DNA from: Myxococcales bacterium
GTDB taxonomy: Bacteria > Myxococcota_A > Bradymonadia > UBA7976 > UBA1532
Assembly (NCBI GenBank): GCA_020633465.1
Contig: JACKDN010000011.1
Span: forward strand, 62,001-126,000
Direction of reading: 5' to 3'
Length of the DNA stretch: 64,000 bases
Shown: positions 36,901 through 45,564 of the stretch, in pieces
Layout: every line of letters begins with the position of its first letter
How positions within the stretch are numbered: position 1 is the first letter of the stretch
Translations under genes and position numbers: made by a program
The notes under the pieces: generated by a model
The model's input: the letters and a program-made list of their open reading frames with translations, nothing else
Told to the model about the DNA's origin: nothing
The model's database searches: none

Positions 36901-39900
36901 GTGTTCCCCTGCCTGGTCGAGGGCGACACGACGGACTGCACCCCCGACGCCGGCGGCGGCTGCGCCCCCGGCGAGGGCGAGCCCGCCGATCCCGCCGGCG
37001 CCACCTGCGCCGCCCGCTGCGCCCGCACCTGCTTCGTGCGGCTGGCCGCCGACGAGCGCCTGCTGCGCAACGCCGGCACCTACCCCGTTCGCCTCGTCAC
37101 GCCGGCCCCGGTCAGCGGCGACGGCCAGTCCGAGGCGCGCTTCCTCGACGTCGTCAGCCCGGTGCCGCGCATCGCCGAGACCCAGCCGCGCGGCTCCATC
37201 GTCGTCGATCTGTCGCGCCCCGAGCTGCTGTCGCTGTTCACCCTGGGCCCCGAGGAGGACACCGATCTGCTGCCCCCGGTGCTGCCCGAGACGATCGAGG
37301 TGGCCGTCACCGCCTGCCGTGTCGCCGACAACGTGCGCTTCCGCCTCGGCGGCAGCATCGGCCGACCGACCGAGGGCCTGCCGACCGTCGAGCTGCCCAC
37401 CCCGGTCGACGGCGCCTGCGCGGGGCAGCCGACGCGCCGCTTCCACCTGACCTTCGACACCGACGGCTTCCCCGATCTGCCGGTGGCCGCCCAGCAGATC
37501 GTCGCGATCAACCCGGGGCCCGGCGGCGGCGAAGCGCCGGTCCGCTTCGGCCTGGGCGCGCTCGAGCACGGGTGCATGATCGAGGGCCTGTGCGTCGGCG
37601 CCCTCAGCAAGCACGCCCCGCCGGTCACCGCCGACCAGGGCCTGGCGCTGCCCTACCAGTTCGACATCGAGCAGCGCGCCACGGGCGGCCTCGCCTGGTG
37701 GGGCGGCGACCTCTTCGGGGTGCACCGCCGCTACCAGGGCGGCGATCCCGCGCTCATCCGCGCGGGCATCGACCTGCTGCCGCGCAGCGCCTACCAACTT
37801 CGCCCCGCCTCGGCCGGCGGCCTCGCGCCGCCGTCGAGTGTTCAGATGTTCCTGGCCGGGCCCCTCGACGTCGACGGCCCGCAGCCGCGCTCCATCGTCC
37901 GCGCGGCCACGCGGCGCAGCGACGGCCGCTTCGCGCCGGCGGCGCTCCTGGCCTCGGTGGCGCGCGACGTCGCGGACATCGCGGTGACCGACCTCGACGA
38001 GGACGGCCGCCTGGACGTGGTCGCCGCCGTCTGCGGGGCCGACGCGGTGGCCGTGTTGCTGCAGCAGCCCGACGGCAACTTCGTGGCGGGCGACCAGGCC
38101 GCCGTCGGGCGCTGCCCCGGGCTCGTCCGGGTGGCCGATCTGAACGGGGACGGGCACGCCGATCTGCTGACGGCGGGCGCCGAGGTGATGGGGCAGATCG
38201 TCATCCGGCTGGGCCGGGGCGACGGCACCTTCGCCCCGCCGGTGTCGTGGCAGGTGCCGCCCGTGGCCACCGGCGACCCGGGCCTGGCCGGCCTCGCGGT
38301 CGCCGATCTGGATCACGACGGGGCCGTGGACGTGGTCGCGTCCACCGCCGACGGCCGGCTGGTGGTGCGCCACGGGCTGGGCGACGGCAACCTGCGCGCC
38401 GCCGTCCCGGTGGCCGACGGCCTGCCCGGCATGGGCGCCGTCGCGCTCGTCGACCTCGACCGCGACGGGCGGCGGGATCTGGTCGCGCTCGAGGCGGCGG
38501 GCGGCCTGCGCGTGTGGCGGGGCACCGGCCAACGTGGCGTCGACGTCGAGCCGTTCCACGCGTCCTGGCGCGCGCCGACCGCGCCCGCCGGCGCGCTGGC
38601 GCACGGCGACCTGGACGCCGACACGCTGCCCGACGTCGTCGTCGGCGACTGCGCCGGGGTGACCGTCTGGCGCGGCGTCGGCGACGGCACGCTGGTCGCC
38701 GGCGCCGACCGGCCTGCGCCCGGCTGCGTCACCCGCCTCGAGATCGCCGACGTCACCGGCGACGGCCGCGCCGACGTCGTCGCCACCCACGCCGGCCCCG
38801 GCGTGGTGGTCTACCCCGGCGACGGCGCGGGCGGCCTCGATGCCGCCCGGCCGCTCGCCGTCCCGGGCGCCGCCGACGCGCCCTCGCTGGTGGTGGCCGA
38901 CCTCGAGCTCGACGGCACGCAGGACGTCCTGGTCGCCGTACCCGGCGCCGCCGACAGCACCGTGCAGGTGCTGCGCGGCCTGGGCCGCCGCGCCTTCGGA
39001 GAGCCCCGCGTCGACCTGGCCGTCGGCGCCTACCCCTGGGGGCTCGAGCCCCACGATCTGGACGGCGACGGCGCGCCCGACCTGGTGGTGCTCGATCGCG
39101 ACCTGCCCGGCCTGGTGCCGCTGCACAACGACGGCGACGGCGATCTCGAGCCGGGCGAGCCGATCCTGACGCCGGGCTTCGTGCCCATCGCCGCGCTCAG
39201 CGGCGATCTCGACGGCGACGGCGCGCCCGAGCTGGTCGTCGCCGAGCGCGACGGCCGCACGCTGCTGGTGCTCGACGCCGATCTGTCCGTCGCGCGCACC
39301 GTCGACCTGCCCGCCGCCTGTCAGGCGCCGCCGGCGCGTTGCGCCGACTACGCCGACCGCGGGCGCGACCGCCTGGCGTTCATCGATCTGGACCGCGACG
39401 GGCAGCTCGCGCTGGCCACCACCTGCGGCGGCGACCTCGCGCTGCTGGCCGACTACGACGGCGCCGGCGCCTTCGCCACCGTCGAGGTGCTGCCCCACGC
39501 CGGCTGCACCCACGGCTTCGCGCGCATCGACCTGGGCGGCCGCTTCGCGCTGGTGGCCGACACCGGCGTGGACGACACGACCCGCCTGACGCTGGACGAC
39601 CGCACCCTCGACCTGGACGAACCGGACTACCAGGCGCCGGTCGGTTACCTGGCCGGCGACTTCGATCACGACGGCCGCGACGACCTCGCCCGCGCCCACG
39701 TCTCGGCGAGCGGAGCCACCTACCAAGCCACCTTCCGGCGCCGCTGGACCACGCTCCGTGCCCTGTCACCGGACCGCCTCGACACCCTCGCGCGCGGCGA
39801 CTTCGCCCTGGAGAACCAATTCCAGCACGGGCGCCTGACCCACCTGGCCGACGTCAACGGCGACGGCTTCCCCGACCGCGTCTCGAACGCCACGGGCAGC

Positions 39901-41271
39901 TACGTCCAAGCCACGTACGGGCACAGCCCGGACTTCCCCGACGCCTGGCCCGAGAGCAGCAACCTGCGCTTCGCGACGCCGGCCACCGGCCTCGTGACCG
40001 CCACCGTCGACCTCGACCGCGACGGCGCGCTCGACATCGCGACGCCGGCGCAGCGGGTGGCGCAGGTGTCGCGTTGGCTGCAGGCCTCGCCCGGCGCCTG
40101 GACGCTGTACCACCGACCCTGGCTCGCCCCCACGATCGTGCCGCCGGGCGGCGGCGTCGCGCGGCGCGACCTGACCCACGCCTTCTACGCGGTGCACGCC
40201 TTCGCGCTGCGGGTGCGCGTCGAGGGCCCGAACATCGCGGGCACCCGGCTGCGGCTGCGCACGCCGCGCGGCGACACGATCGAGCTGGGCGCGGCGCCCG
40301 CGGACGTCGGCGAGCTGTGGCAGCCGGTGTGGCGCGCGGGCCAGCCGGGCTTCGAGGCGACGCTGGGCGTGCAGCCGCAGGTGCCCTGGCAGCTCTTCGT
40401 GGAGGGCGCCGCCGACACCGACGCCGCCGTCGTGGACGCCGAGATCGCGGTGTACGCCTCGCTGCAGCAGACGCTGCCCAGCCGACGCGCGGACCGGCCG
40501 GATCGGCTGCGCTGGGGCCCCGCCGCGACCGGCAAGGCGGTGCACGGCACGACGCTCGGCGGCGTGGACGCCACCGACGTGGGCTGCGCCGACACCGCGG
40601 GCGGCCCCGAGGCCTGGTACGCGCTCGAGCTGCCCGAGGCGAACCAGATCGAGGTGCGGCTGGCGGCCGCCTTCGAGGGGGCGCTCGAGCTGCGGCGCGG
40701 CCGCTGCGAGGACGACGGCCCCGCCCTGGCCTGCGCCGCCGGGCGCGACGCGCGCATCCCGCCGACCGCCGTGCCCGCCGGCACCGTGTGCCTGGTGGTC
40801 GACGGCCAGGCCGGCGCCCGCACCCAGGCGGGCCCTTACGACCTGTTCCTGTCGGTCGAGACACCCCTCACGCCCGACTGCGGCGACTGTGCGCTGCCCC
40901 CCGACCCCGCGGGGCCCGACCTCGACGAGCCCGGCGTCGTCGCCTGCAACCACTGGCAGGGCTTCGTCCAGGCCTGCGACACCCGCGCCGGCTTCACCTG
41001 CTGCCTCGGCCAGTACAGCTCCTGCGAGCGCCAGTGCGGCTCGGTGACGGTGCCGGCCCTGTGCGACGGCCCCGAGGACTGCGCCGACGGCTGGTCGTGC
41101 TGCGGCGGGGCGCTAACCGGCGCGGCCTGCGCCGAGACCTGCGCGCCCGAACAGTTCGCGGCGTGCCACGAGGACGCCGACTGCCCCGGCGACACGCCGT
41201 GCACGGCGTGTCAGCTGCCCTTCGTCGGCGCCGTGAGCGTGTGCACGGCCGACTGCGGCGCGCTGTTCTGA
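33940..41271 (+). CDS. Giant FG-GAP/VCBS lipoprotein, copy 3
   Basis: This 2,443-residue protein is the third paralog, with signal MRRPSLLMLALLLGGC and then TLSYPDVEDAP. It keeps the same domain order and 13 calcium-loop motifs (DLDEDGRLDVV, DLNGDGHADLL, DLDRDGALDIA). It differs most in some loops (DLELDGTQDVL, DLDRDGQLALA), so calcium binding may be weaker at those positions. Its ATG shares one base with the previous stop (TGATG). The Cys-rich end (CDTRAGFTCCLGQYSSC, CDGPEDCADGWSCC) is closer to copy 2 than to copy 1. A histidine kinase gene starts 112 bp downstream on the same strand. Confidence 0.9.
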   Translation: MRRPSLLMLALLLGGCTLSYPDVEDAPAPSGGRVIGRVVLPDGVAATALAGGHVELLGATPLQAPLGEGGRFAFEAVPAGAYGLQVRLRGYAGGVPEVVVAEAETTDVGEIPLRIEQIGGVRGVARRASGDTHEGIFVQVEGRPDGARTGPAGGYLIETTPGPHTLRFTLADHAPASLDVVVVADDEVVADEVVLVGLPGRVGGTVALPAGVDDPAILRATTLTLARDGDAEPRTTAPDDAGRFLFAEVPAGTWTLRVAHPTLRPPPERSVEVGVGAPVEVDPLVLTTAASVTLRGVARLEGAGEAGHADISVEVRGLAARTTTAPSGAWSLEVPPLDGYTLRFVRAGYGVVEVEVPALAPGDPYTVEDAVLSAEAGRVHGALALRGPDGEVLPFDAALAERLTLTLRDVGDAGAAPRVEAPLADGRFAFEGVPAGDYALQVELIGYDPPRVPPIALAPGEALNLGLLDLTPRVDAEVRGRVQLECVGACDQGGTRVQAARTGFVAFTAADGAFRLPLNAGTHDLTFTHPGYRPGGVDRVVVEGSVLLPAQPPLALLPTPITGRVERLRPTGGVAPVPDAAVALTGPDGPIDQGTTDADGRYRLTPSVQAGAYRLTVGLDRHADLTVPVRLQPGEPVDLGPVVLQPRRGGLTGAVALAGAPLATVRVRGVEGDALTDGFARDLVVAAPDARFALADVPVGPYRVTARADGARAPAWADVVVAADATVDQPVALRPVTAAIDLPTTLGGGDVVARIAGDDDLRHLRWWADALEPPDGLPFAELPEAATLDLAALDDGPHTLRFQLANPEHQADPESIGAAVSAVLVAEVLVDREAPVVRRVQVAGGQAVVHELIVPVTLEGEGDRLAVWNDADGQCADAPACPDSPRWLPFATALTHTLEVPEGPKRVCWQVCDDACNCTGGAVALTLGEYVARPAPVLDAVAPAEVDVLDLARLEADPLPDAVGGGLGLRLVGRGIAADTAARIGDEVFPCLVEGDTTDCTPDAGGGCAPGEGEPADPAGATCAARCARTCFVRLAADERLLRNAGTYPVRLVTPAPVSGDGQSEARFLDVVSPVPRIAETQPRGSIVVDLSRPELLSLFTLGPEEDTDLLPPVLPETIEVAVTACRVADNVRFRLGGSIGRPTEGLPTVELPTPVDGACAGQPTRRFHLTFDTDGFPDLPVAAQQIVAINPGPGGGEAPVRFGLGALEHGCMIEGLCVGALSKHAPPVTADQGLALPYQFDIEQRATGGLAWWGGDLFGVHRRYQGGDPALIRAGIDLLPRSAYQLRPASAGGLAPPSSVQMFLAGPLDVDGPQPRSIVRAATRRSDGRFAPAALLASVARDVADIAVTDLDEDGRLDVVAAVCGADAVAVLLQQPDGNFVAGDQAAVGRCPGLVRVADLNGDGHADLLTAGAEVMGQIVIRLGRGDGTFAPPVSWQVPPVATGDPGLAGLAVADLDHDGAVDVVASTADGRLVVRHGLGDGNLRAAVPVADGLPGMGAVALVDLDRDGRRDLVALEAAGGLRVWRGTGQRGVDVEPFHASWRAPTAPAGALAHGDLDADTLPDVVVGDCAGVTVWRGVGDGTLVAGADRPAPGCVTRLEIADVTGDGRADVVATHAGPGVVVYPGDGAGGLDAARPLAVPGAADAPSLVVADLELDGTQDVLVAVPGAADSTVQVLRGLGRRAFGEPRVDLAVGAYPWGLEPHDLDGDGAPDLVVLDRDLPGLVPLHNDGDGDLEPGEPILTPGFVPIAALSGDLDGDGAPELVVAERDGRTLLVLDADLSVARTVDLPAACQAPPARCADYADRGRDRLAFIDLDRDGQLALATTCGGDLALLADYDGAGAFATVEVLPHAGCTHGFARIDLGGRFALVADTGVDDTTRLTLDDRTLDLDEPDYQAPVGYLAGDFDHDGRDDLARAHVSASGATYQATFRRRWTTLRALSPDRLDTLARGDFALENQFQHGRLTHLADVNGDGFPDRVSNATGSYVQATYGHSPDFPDAWPESSNLRFATPATGLVTATVDLDRDGALDIATPAQRVAQVSRWLQASPGAWTLYHRPWLAPTIVPPGGGVARRDLTHAFYAVHAFALRVRVEGPNIAGTRLRLRTPRGDTIELGAAPADVGELWQPVWRAGQPGFEATLGVQPQVPWQLFVEGAADTDAAVVDAEIAVYASLQQTLPSRRADRPDRLRWGPAATGKAVHGTTLGGVDATDVGCADTAGGPEAWYALELPEANQIEVRLAAAFEGALELRRGRCEDDGPALACAAGRDARIPPTAVPAGTVCLVVDGQAGARTQAGPYDLFLSVETPLTPDCGDCALPPDPAGPDLDEPGVVACNHWQGFVQACDTRAGFTCCLGQYSSCERQCGSVTVPALCDGPEDCADGWSCCGGALTGAACAETCAPEQFAACHEDADCPGDTPCTACQLPFVGAVSVCTADCGALF

Positions 41272-41383
41272 GCGCGACGCGGCACCACGCGCCGCGGGAC
41301 AACGCGCGATCGATCTCGCCCACCGCCGGGGTCGTGATACCGTTGGCCAGACCACGGAGGGCACCACCGCGGGAGCTTCCGTC

Positions 41384-42490
41384 GTGAGCCAGGGCGCCGA
41401 CGCAAACGTGATGGCAGCGGTCTTCGAGCACATGCTCGCGGGCTTCGCGTACCACCGCATCGTCACCGACGACGCGGGCCGCCCGGTGGACTACGTCTAC
41501 CTCGCGGCCAACCCCGCCTTCGCGCGGCTGACGGGCCTCGACGGCGCGCGGCTGATCGGCCGCCGCGTCACCGAGCTGCTGCCCGGCATCGAGGACGATC
41601 CCGGCGACTGGATCGGCACCTTCGGGCGGGTGGCGCAGGGCGGCGAGCCGCTGCGCTTCGTGCAGTACTCCACCTCGCTCGGGCGCTGGTATCAGGTGGT
41701 GGCGTTCAGCCCGGCGCCGGATCACTTCGCGGTCACCTTCGACGACGTCACCGCGCTCAAGGAGAGCGAGCAGGCGCGCGACCGCCTCATCGCGGACCTC
41801 GAGCGGAAGAACGCCGAGCTCGAGCGCTTCACCTACACGGCGTCGCACGAGCTGCGGACGCCGCTGGTGACCATCCAGGGCTTCGTCGACGTGTTGGAGG
41901 AGGATCTCGCGGCCGGCGACGGGGCGGCGGCGGCCGATGATCTCGATCGCGTCCGGCGCGCGGCCGCGCGAATGCGGACGCTGCTCGACGAGCTCCTCGA
42001 GCTGGCGCGGCTGGGCCACGGCATCGGAGCCCGGCGCTCCACGCGCTTCGGCGACCTGGTCGAGGCGGCCTGCGAGACCGTGTACCCGCAGCTCGGCGAC
42101 GTGCTGCTCGAGGTCGCCGGCCGCGACGTCACCGTGTGGGGCGACCCCGAGCGGCTGATCGAGGTCCTCCGGAACCTGCTCGACAACGCCGCCAAGTTCT
42201 CGGCCTCGCGCGTTCACCGGCGCGTGGCGGTGCGGGCGACCCGCGCGCCCTCGGGCGGCACGCTCATCCGCGTCGCGGACAACGGCGTCGGCCTCGACCC
42301 CGCCTTCGCCGACCGCGTGTTCCGCCTGTTCGAGCGGCTCGACCCCTCGCTGCCCGGCACCGGCGTCGGCCTGGCCATCGTCCGCCGCGTCGTCGAGCTG
42401 CACGGGGGCAGCGTCGCCTTGCGCTCGCGCGGCATCGGCGAGGGCTGCGTCGTCGAGATCGAGCTGCCCGGCGAAGGATCGGACCGATGA
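41384..42490 (+). CDS. PAS-domain sensor histidine kinase
   Basis: The 368-residue protein has no membrane span. A PAS domain covers about 10-125 (YLAANPAFARLTGLDGARLI). A coiled segment follows, then HisKA with H155 (FTYTASHELRTPL) and HATPase_c with N box LRNLLDNAAKFS, G1 DNGVGLD and G2 GTGVGLAI. The FxYxASHELxxPL form is that of Cph1-type kinases. GTG 41384 has GGGAG upstream. The stop overlaps the next gene in ATGA, so the pair works together. Its ligand or signal is unknown. Confidence 0.92.
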   Translation: MSQGADANVMAAVFEHMLAGFAYHRIVTDDAGRPVDYVYLAANPAFARLTGLDGARLIGRRVTELLPGIEDDPGDWIGTFGRVAQGGEPLRFVQYSTSLGRWYQVVAFSPAPDHFAVTFDDVTALKESEQARDRLIADLERKNAELERFTYTASHELRTPLVTIQGFVDVLEEDLAAGDGAAAADDLDRVRRAAARMRTLLDELLELARLGHGIGARRSTRFGDLVEAACETVYPQLGDVLLEVAGRDVTVWGDPERLIEVLRNLLDNAAKFSASRVHRRVAVRATRAPSGGTLIRVADNGVGLDPAFADRVFRLFERLDPSLPGTGVGLAIVRRVVELHGGSVALRSRGIGEGCVVEIELPGEGSDR

Positions 42491-42915
42491 AGCCGACCCT
42501 GCTGGTGGTCGAGGACGACCCCGATCACGCCTTCCTCGTTCTGCGCGCGCTCGATCGCCTGGGGGTGTCGGGCGAGCAGGTGACGCACGTGATGGACGGG
42601 CAGGCGGCGCTGGACGTGCTCGAGGGCGGGCTGGACCCGGACTTGATCCTGCTCGACCTGCGGCTGCCGAAGATCGACGGTCTCGAGGTGCTGGCGCGGC
42701 TGAAGGCCGATCCCGATCGCAACCGCATCCCGGTGGTGATGCTGACCACGTCGCGGGCCGAGGCCGACGTGGCGCGCGCGTACGCCCACCACGTGAACAG
42801 CTACCTGGTCAAGCCGCCGCGGCTGGACGCGCTGCGGGCCCTGATGGCGCAGGTGGTGCAGTACTGGCTCGAGACCAACGAGCCGCCGCCCGGCAACGGC
42901 ACCGAGCCGCCCTGA
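42487..42915 (+). CDS. Single-domain response regulator (Rcp1/CheY-like)
   Basis: The 142-residue receiver has acidic residues E9, D10 and D11 (VVEDDPDH), phospho-acceptor D57 (LILLDLRLP), T87/T88 (VVMLTTS) and K109 (YLVKPP). There is no output domain. The extended loop with DPDRNRIPVVMLTTS is typical of Rcp1-type partners of Cph1-like kinases. It is translationally coupled to the kinase gene. Phosphotransfer would be read out through protein contact; the target is not in the window. The 3' end meets the convergent acylase gene with a 4-bp gap. Confidence 0.92.
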   Translation: MKPTLLVVEDDPDHAFLVLRALDRLGVSGEQVTHVMDGQAALDVLEGGLDPDLILLDLRLPKIDGLEVLARLKADPDRNRIPVVMLTTSRAEADVARAYAHHVNSYLVKPPRLDALRALMAQVVQYWLETNEPPPGNGTEPP

Positions 42916-42919
42916 CCGG

Positions 42920-45451
42920 TCAGCGCAGCTCCACCCGGCGGCTCAGGTTCGCTTCGATGTCGGCGCGCTCGAAGCGCAGGGGCTGATAGCGGCCCTCGCG
43001 CCAGTCGTCGGTGCTGCCCGCCTCGGTCTGCGGCACCGTGAACACGGTCACCGGCAAGCCATCGGCGCGGAACGAGGTGACCAGCCGCCACACCGAGCCG
43101 GCCTCGGCGACGCAGTGCTCGCCCAGCTCGTCGCCGTCGAAGAAGCGGCACTGGGCCACGGCCAGCGTCGTGTCGCCACCGTCGAGGGGCATCAGCGTGC
43201 GGGTCTGGTCGGGCGCCAGCCACTCGCCGCGCAGGACGTCGCCCCAGGTGGGCTCGCCGCGCGCCGCCCACTCGACGCGCGCCGCGTCCAGCGCGCCCAG
43301 CAGCAGCGCCCGCTCGTCGCCGTCGAGCAGCGCCGCCGCGCCCTGCTCGAGGGCCAGGACGAGGAACTTGGTCAGGTAGACCGGCTCTTCGCCCTCGATG
43401 GCCTCGAACAGCAGGTTCAGGTCGTCGGCGAGGACGTCGCGGGCGAGGTAGGCGAGGAAGACGCGGAACAGGGCGGCCGGGGCCGACGCGCGCCGCATGT
43501 CGCGATCCCAGGCGAGCAGGGCGTCGCGCGCCGCGCGCAGCGGGCCGGCGCGGTCGACGAAGACGGCCAGCGCGGGATCATCCGGATCGATGGCCTCGAC
43601 CGCGGCGTCCAGGCGGCCGAGCAGGCGGTCGGCGACCGCGCTGTGCACGTCCATCTGCAGCGCGGTCATGTCGTCGACGGTCAGGCCGCCGCGGGCGGCC
43701 AGCTCGGTCAGCCGCGCCTGCAGGGTGCCGGCGCGGAAGTGCGGGGCGAAGAACGCGCCGAAGTAGAAGTCGTCGTTCAGCGGATCGCCGTCGGCGGTGT
43801 GCCCGAAGGGATCGTTGTTGGCCGACGAGATGAACGGGCGATCGTCGAAGACGGCGGGCAGGCGGTCGACGTCGAGGAAGGCGCCGGTCCAGGTCGTGCG
43901 CGGATCGGCGCCGTCGAGGATGCGCGACGCGCGGGGGCGCCCGTCGACCGGGCCGCGGTCGGGCACCAGGCTGCCGGTCTGGTGGCCCATCGAGGTGGCG
44001 CTGGCGACGTGCCAGTTCTGCATGCCGGTCATCTGGCGGCGGACCGCCGCGCGGAAGTCGTCGACGGACGCCGCGCGGCCGAAGTCGAGGTACACCGACA
44101 TGTCGCCGATGGGGCGGTCGAAGCCCGGCCAGCCGAGCAGCAGGCGGCCGCGGCCGAGCAGGGCGCCGGGCACCGGCAGGATGGACTCGGGCAGCAGGTA
44201 GCCGACGCCGGGCACGCGCTCTACGCGCACGGTCTCTTCGGTGAAGGTGCCGTCGGGCTGGCGCACGCGGACGACCTCGTCGCGGGCGTCGAGGGGGATC
44301 ATCCGGTCGCCGTACCGCACCTGGCCGTCGCGCACCTGCACGGTCCAGAGATCGGTGCAGTCGGCGAAGGCGGTGGTGGCGCCCCAGACGATGTGCCGGT
44401 TCTGGCCGACCTGGACGCCCGGCACGCCGCCGAAGCCCAGGCCGACGACGTCGAAGGCGCCCCCCGCGTCGGCCGAGTTCAGGTGCACGACGTACATCAC
44501 GTTGGGGTCGTAGTAGCGGGCGTGCGAGTCGTTGGCGAAGAGGGGGCGACCGTTGGCCGAGGCCGCCGCGCCGACCGTCCAGCCGTTGCTGCCCTCGCCC
44601 TGGCCGAGGTCGCGGGTGAAGCGGCGCAGCGCCTTCAGGAAGCGGCGCACCTCGGCGGGATCCAGGTCGGCCCGGCCCTGCTTGGGGGCCGCGCGCCGGG
44701 CCGCCTTCGTCGCCGCGCCCACCGAGCCCACGATGAAGGCCGGCGTCGCCGGCGTGTGCACGGCGAGGGCGTCCGCGTCGGCCACCAGGGCGTCGACCAG
44801 GGTGTTCAGCAGGTCGAAGTCGAGGGTCGACGAGAAGCCGAACTGGATGCGCAGGCCGTGGGCCAAGAGCTCGGCGGGCGTGAAGGGCGCCGGATCGTAG
44901 CCCAGGGCCTCGAAGCGCTCGGGGCGCGGCGCCTCGCCGGCCAGCACCTCGGCCACGCGGCGGTTGAGCCCGCCGGCGAAGGCCACCACCAGGTCGTGAT
45001 CGCGCGGGCGGTGCTCGGCCAGCCAGCCCACGGCGTCGCGACCCAGCCGCGCGAAGTCGAGCGCGCGCGCCTGGAAGTCGGCGCTCAGGCGCCCCTCGCC
45101 CAGCACCTCGGCCTGCGTGCCCAGGGCCGCGCGCCGCGCCATGTCGATCGCGAACAGGCGGTCGGTCGCCTGCTGGTAGCCGGCGGCGAAGAACAGGTCG
45201 AGGTCGTCCTGGGCGTAGAGGTGCGGCACGTTCTGGTCGTCGAAGAGGATCTCGACGGGCGCGCGCAGGGCGTCGTAGCGCTCGAGCGGCGGCGCGGCGT
45301 CGGGGCCGGCGTCCGAGGTGTCGGCGTCGGCGCCCGGCGCGGCGTCCGCCGCGCCCCCATCGGCGGCGGCGTCGACCGGCGGCGCCGCGCCGCCCCCGTC
45401 GTCGCAGCCGCCCACCAGCAGCACCAGCACGCACGCGAGCCACCTGCCCAT
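42920..45451 (-). CDS. Penicillin-acylase-family Ntn hydrolase, lipoprotein
   Basis: The 843-residue protein has a lipoprotein signal (LACVLVLLVGGC) and an Asp/Ala-rich linker. It then shows the alpha-chain pattern (VEILFDDQNVPHLYAQDDLD, FAAGYQQATDRLFAIDMARR). The self-cleavage and catalytic site is GQGEGSNGW with S288. Downstream FANDSH and VGLGFGGVPGVQVGQNRHIV are typical of the beta chain. Relatives deacylate penicillins, aculeacin or acyl-homoserine lactones. The substrate here is unknown; quorum-signal or lipopeptide turnover is possible. ATG 45451 gives the best signal peptide. It lies 113 bp after the amine oxidase gene on the same strand. Confidence 0.9.
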   Translation of the reverse strand: MGRWLACVLVLLVGGCDDGGGAAPPVDAAADGGAADAAPGADADTSDAGPDAAPPLERYDALRAPVEILFDDQNVPHLYAQDDLDLFFAAGYQQATDRLFAIDMARRAALGTQAEVLGEGRLSADFQARALDFARLGRDAVGWLAEHRPRDHDLVVAFAGGLNRRVAEVLAGEAPRPERFEALGYDPAPFTPAELLAHGLRIQFGFSSTLDFDLLNTLVDALVADADALAVHTPATPAFIVGSVGAATKAARRAAPKQGRADLDPAEVRRFLKALRRFTRDLGQGEGSNGWTVGAAASANGRPLFANDSHARYYDPNVMYVVHLNSADAGGAFDVVGLGFGGVPGVQVGQNRHIVWGATTAFADCTDLWTVQVRDGQVRYGDRMIPLDARDEVVRVRQPDGTFTEETVRVERVPGVGYLLPESILPVPGALLGRGRLLLGWPGFDRPIGDMSVYLDFGRAASVDDFRAAVRRQMTGMQNWHVASATSMGHQTGSLVPDRGPVDGRPRASRILDGADPRTTWTGAFLDVDRLPAVFDDRPFISSANNDPFGHTADGDPLNDDFYFGAFFAPHFRAGTLQARLTELAARGGLTVDDMTALQMDVHSAVADRLLGRLDAAVEAIDPDDPALAVFVDRAGPLRAARDALLAWDRDMRRASAPAALFRVFLAYLARDVLADDLNLLFEAIEGEEPVYLTKFLVLALEQGAAALLDGDERALLLGALDAARVEWAARGEPTWGDVLRGEWLAPDQTRTLMPLDGGDTTLAVAQCRFFDGDELGEHCVAEAGSVWRLVTSFRADGLPVTVFTVPQTEAGSTDDWREGRYQPLRFERADIEANLSRRVELR

Positions 45452-45564
45452 CACGCCGCCCCCCGATCACCGTGTGGGCCGAGCTTGCGGTGGGCCTCGC
45501 CCGGGGGTCAAGCGACCGGCACCTGCCACCGCCGGGGCGGTGGCTGGCCGCCGAGCGGCCGACC

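Noticed and set aside
28487..39726. Other multi-kilobase minus-strand open frames (28487-34120 and 33010-39726)
   Set aside because: They are shadows of giant copies 2 and 3 for the same reasons; the protein text is low complexity with no motif.
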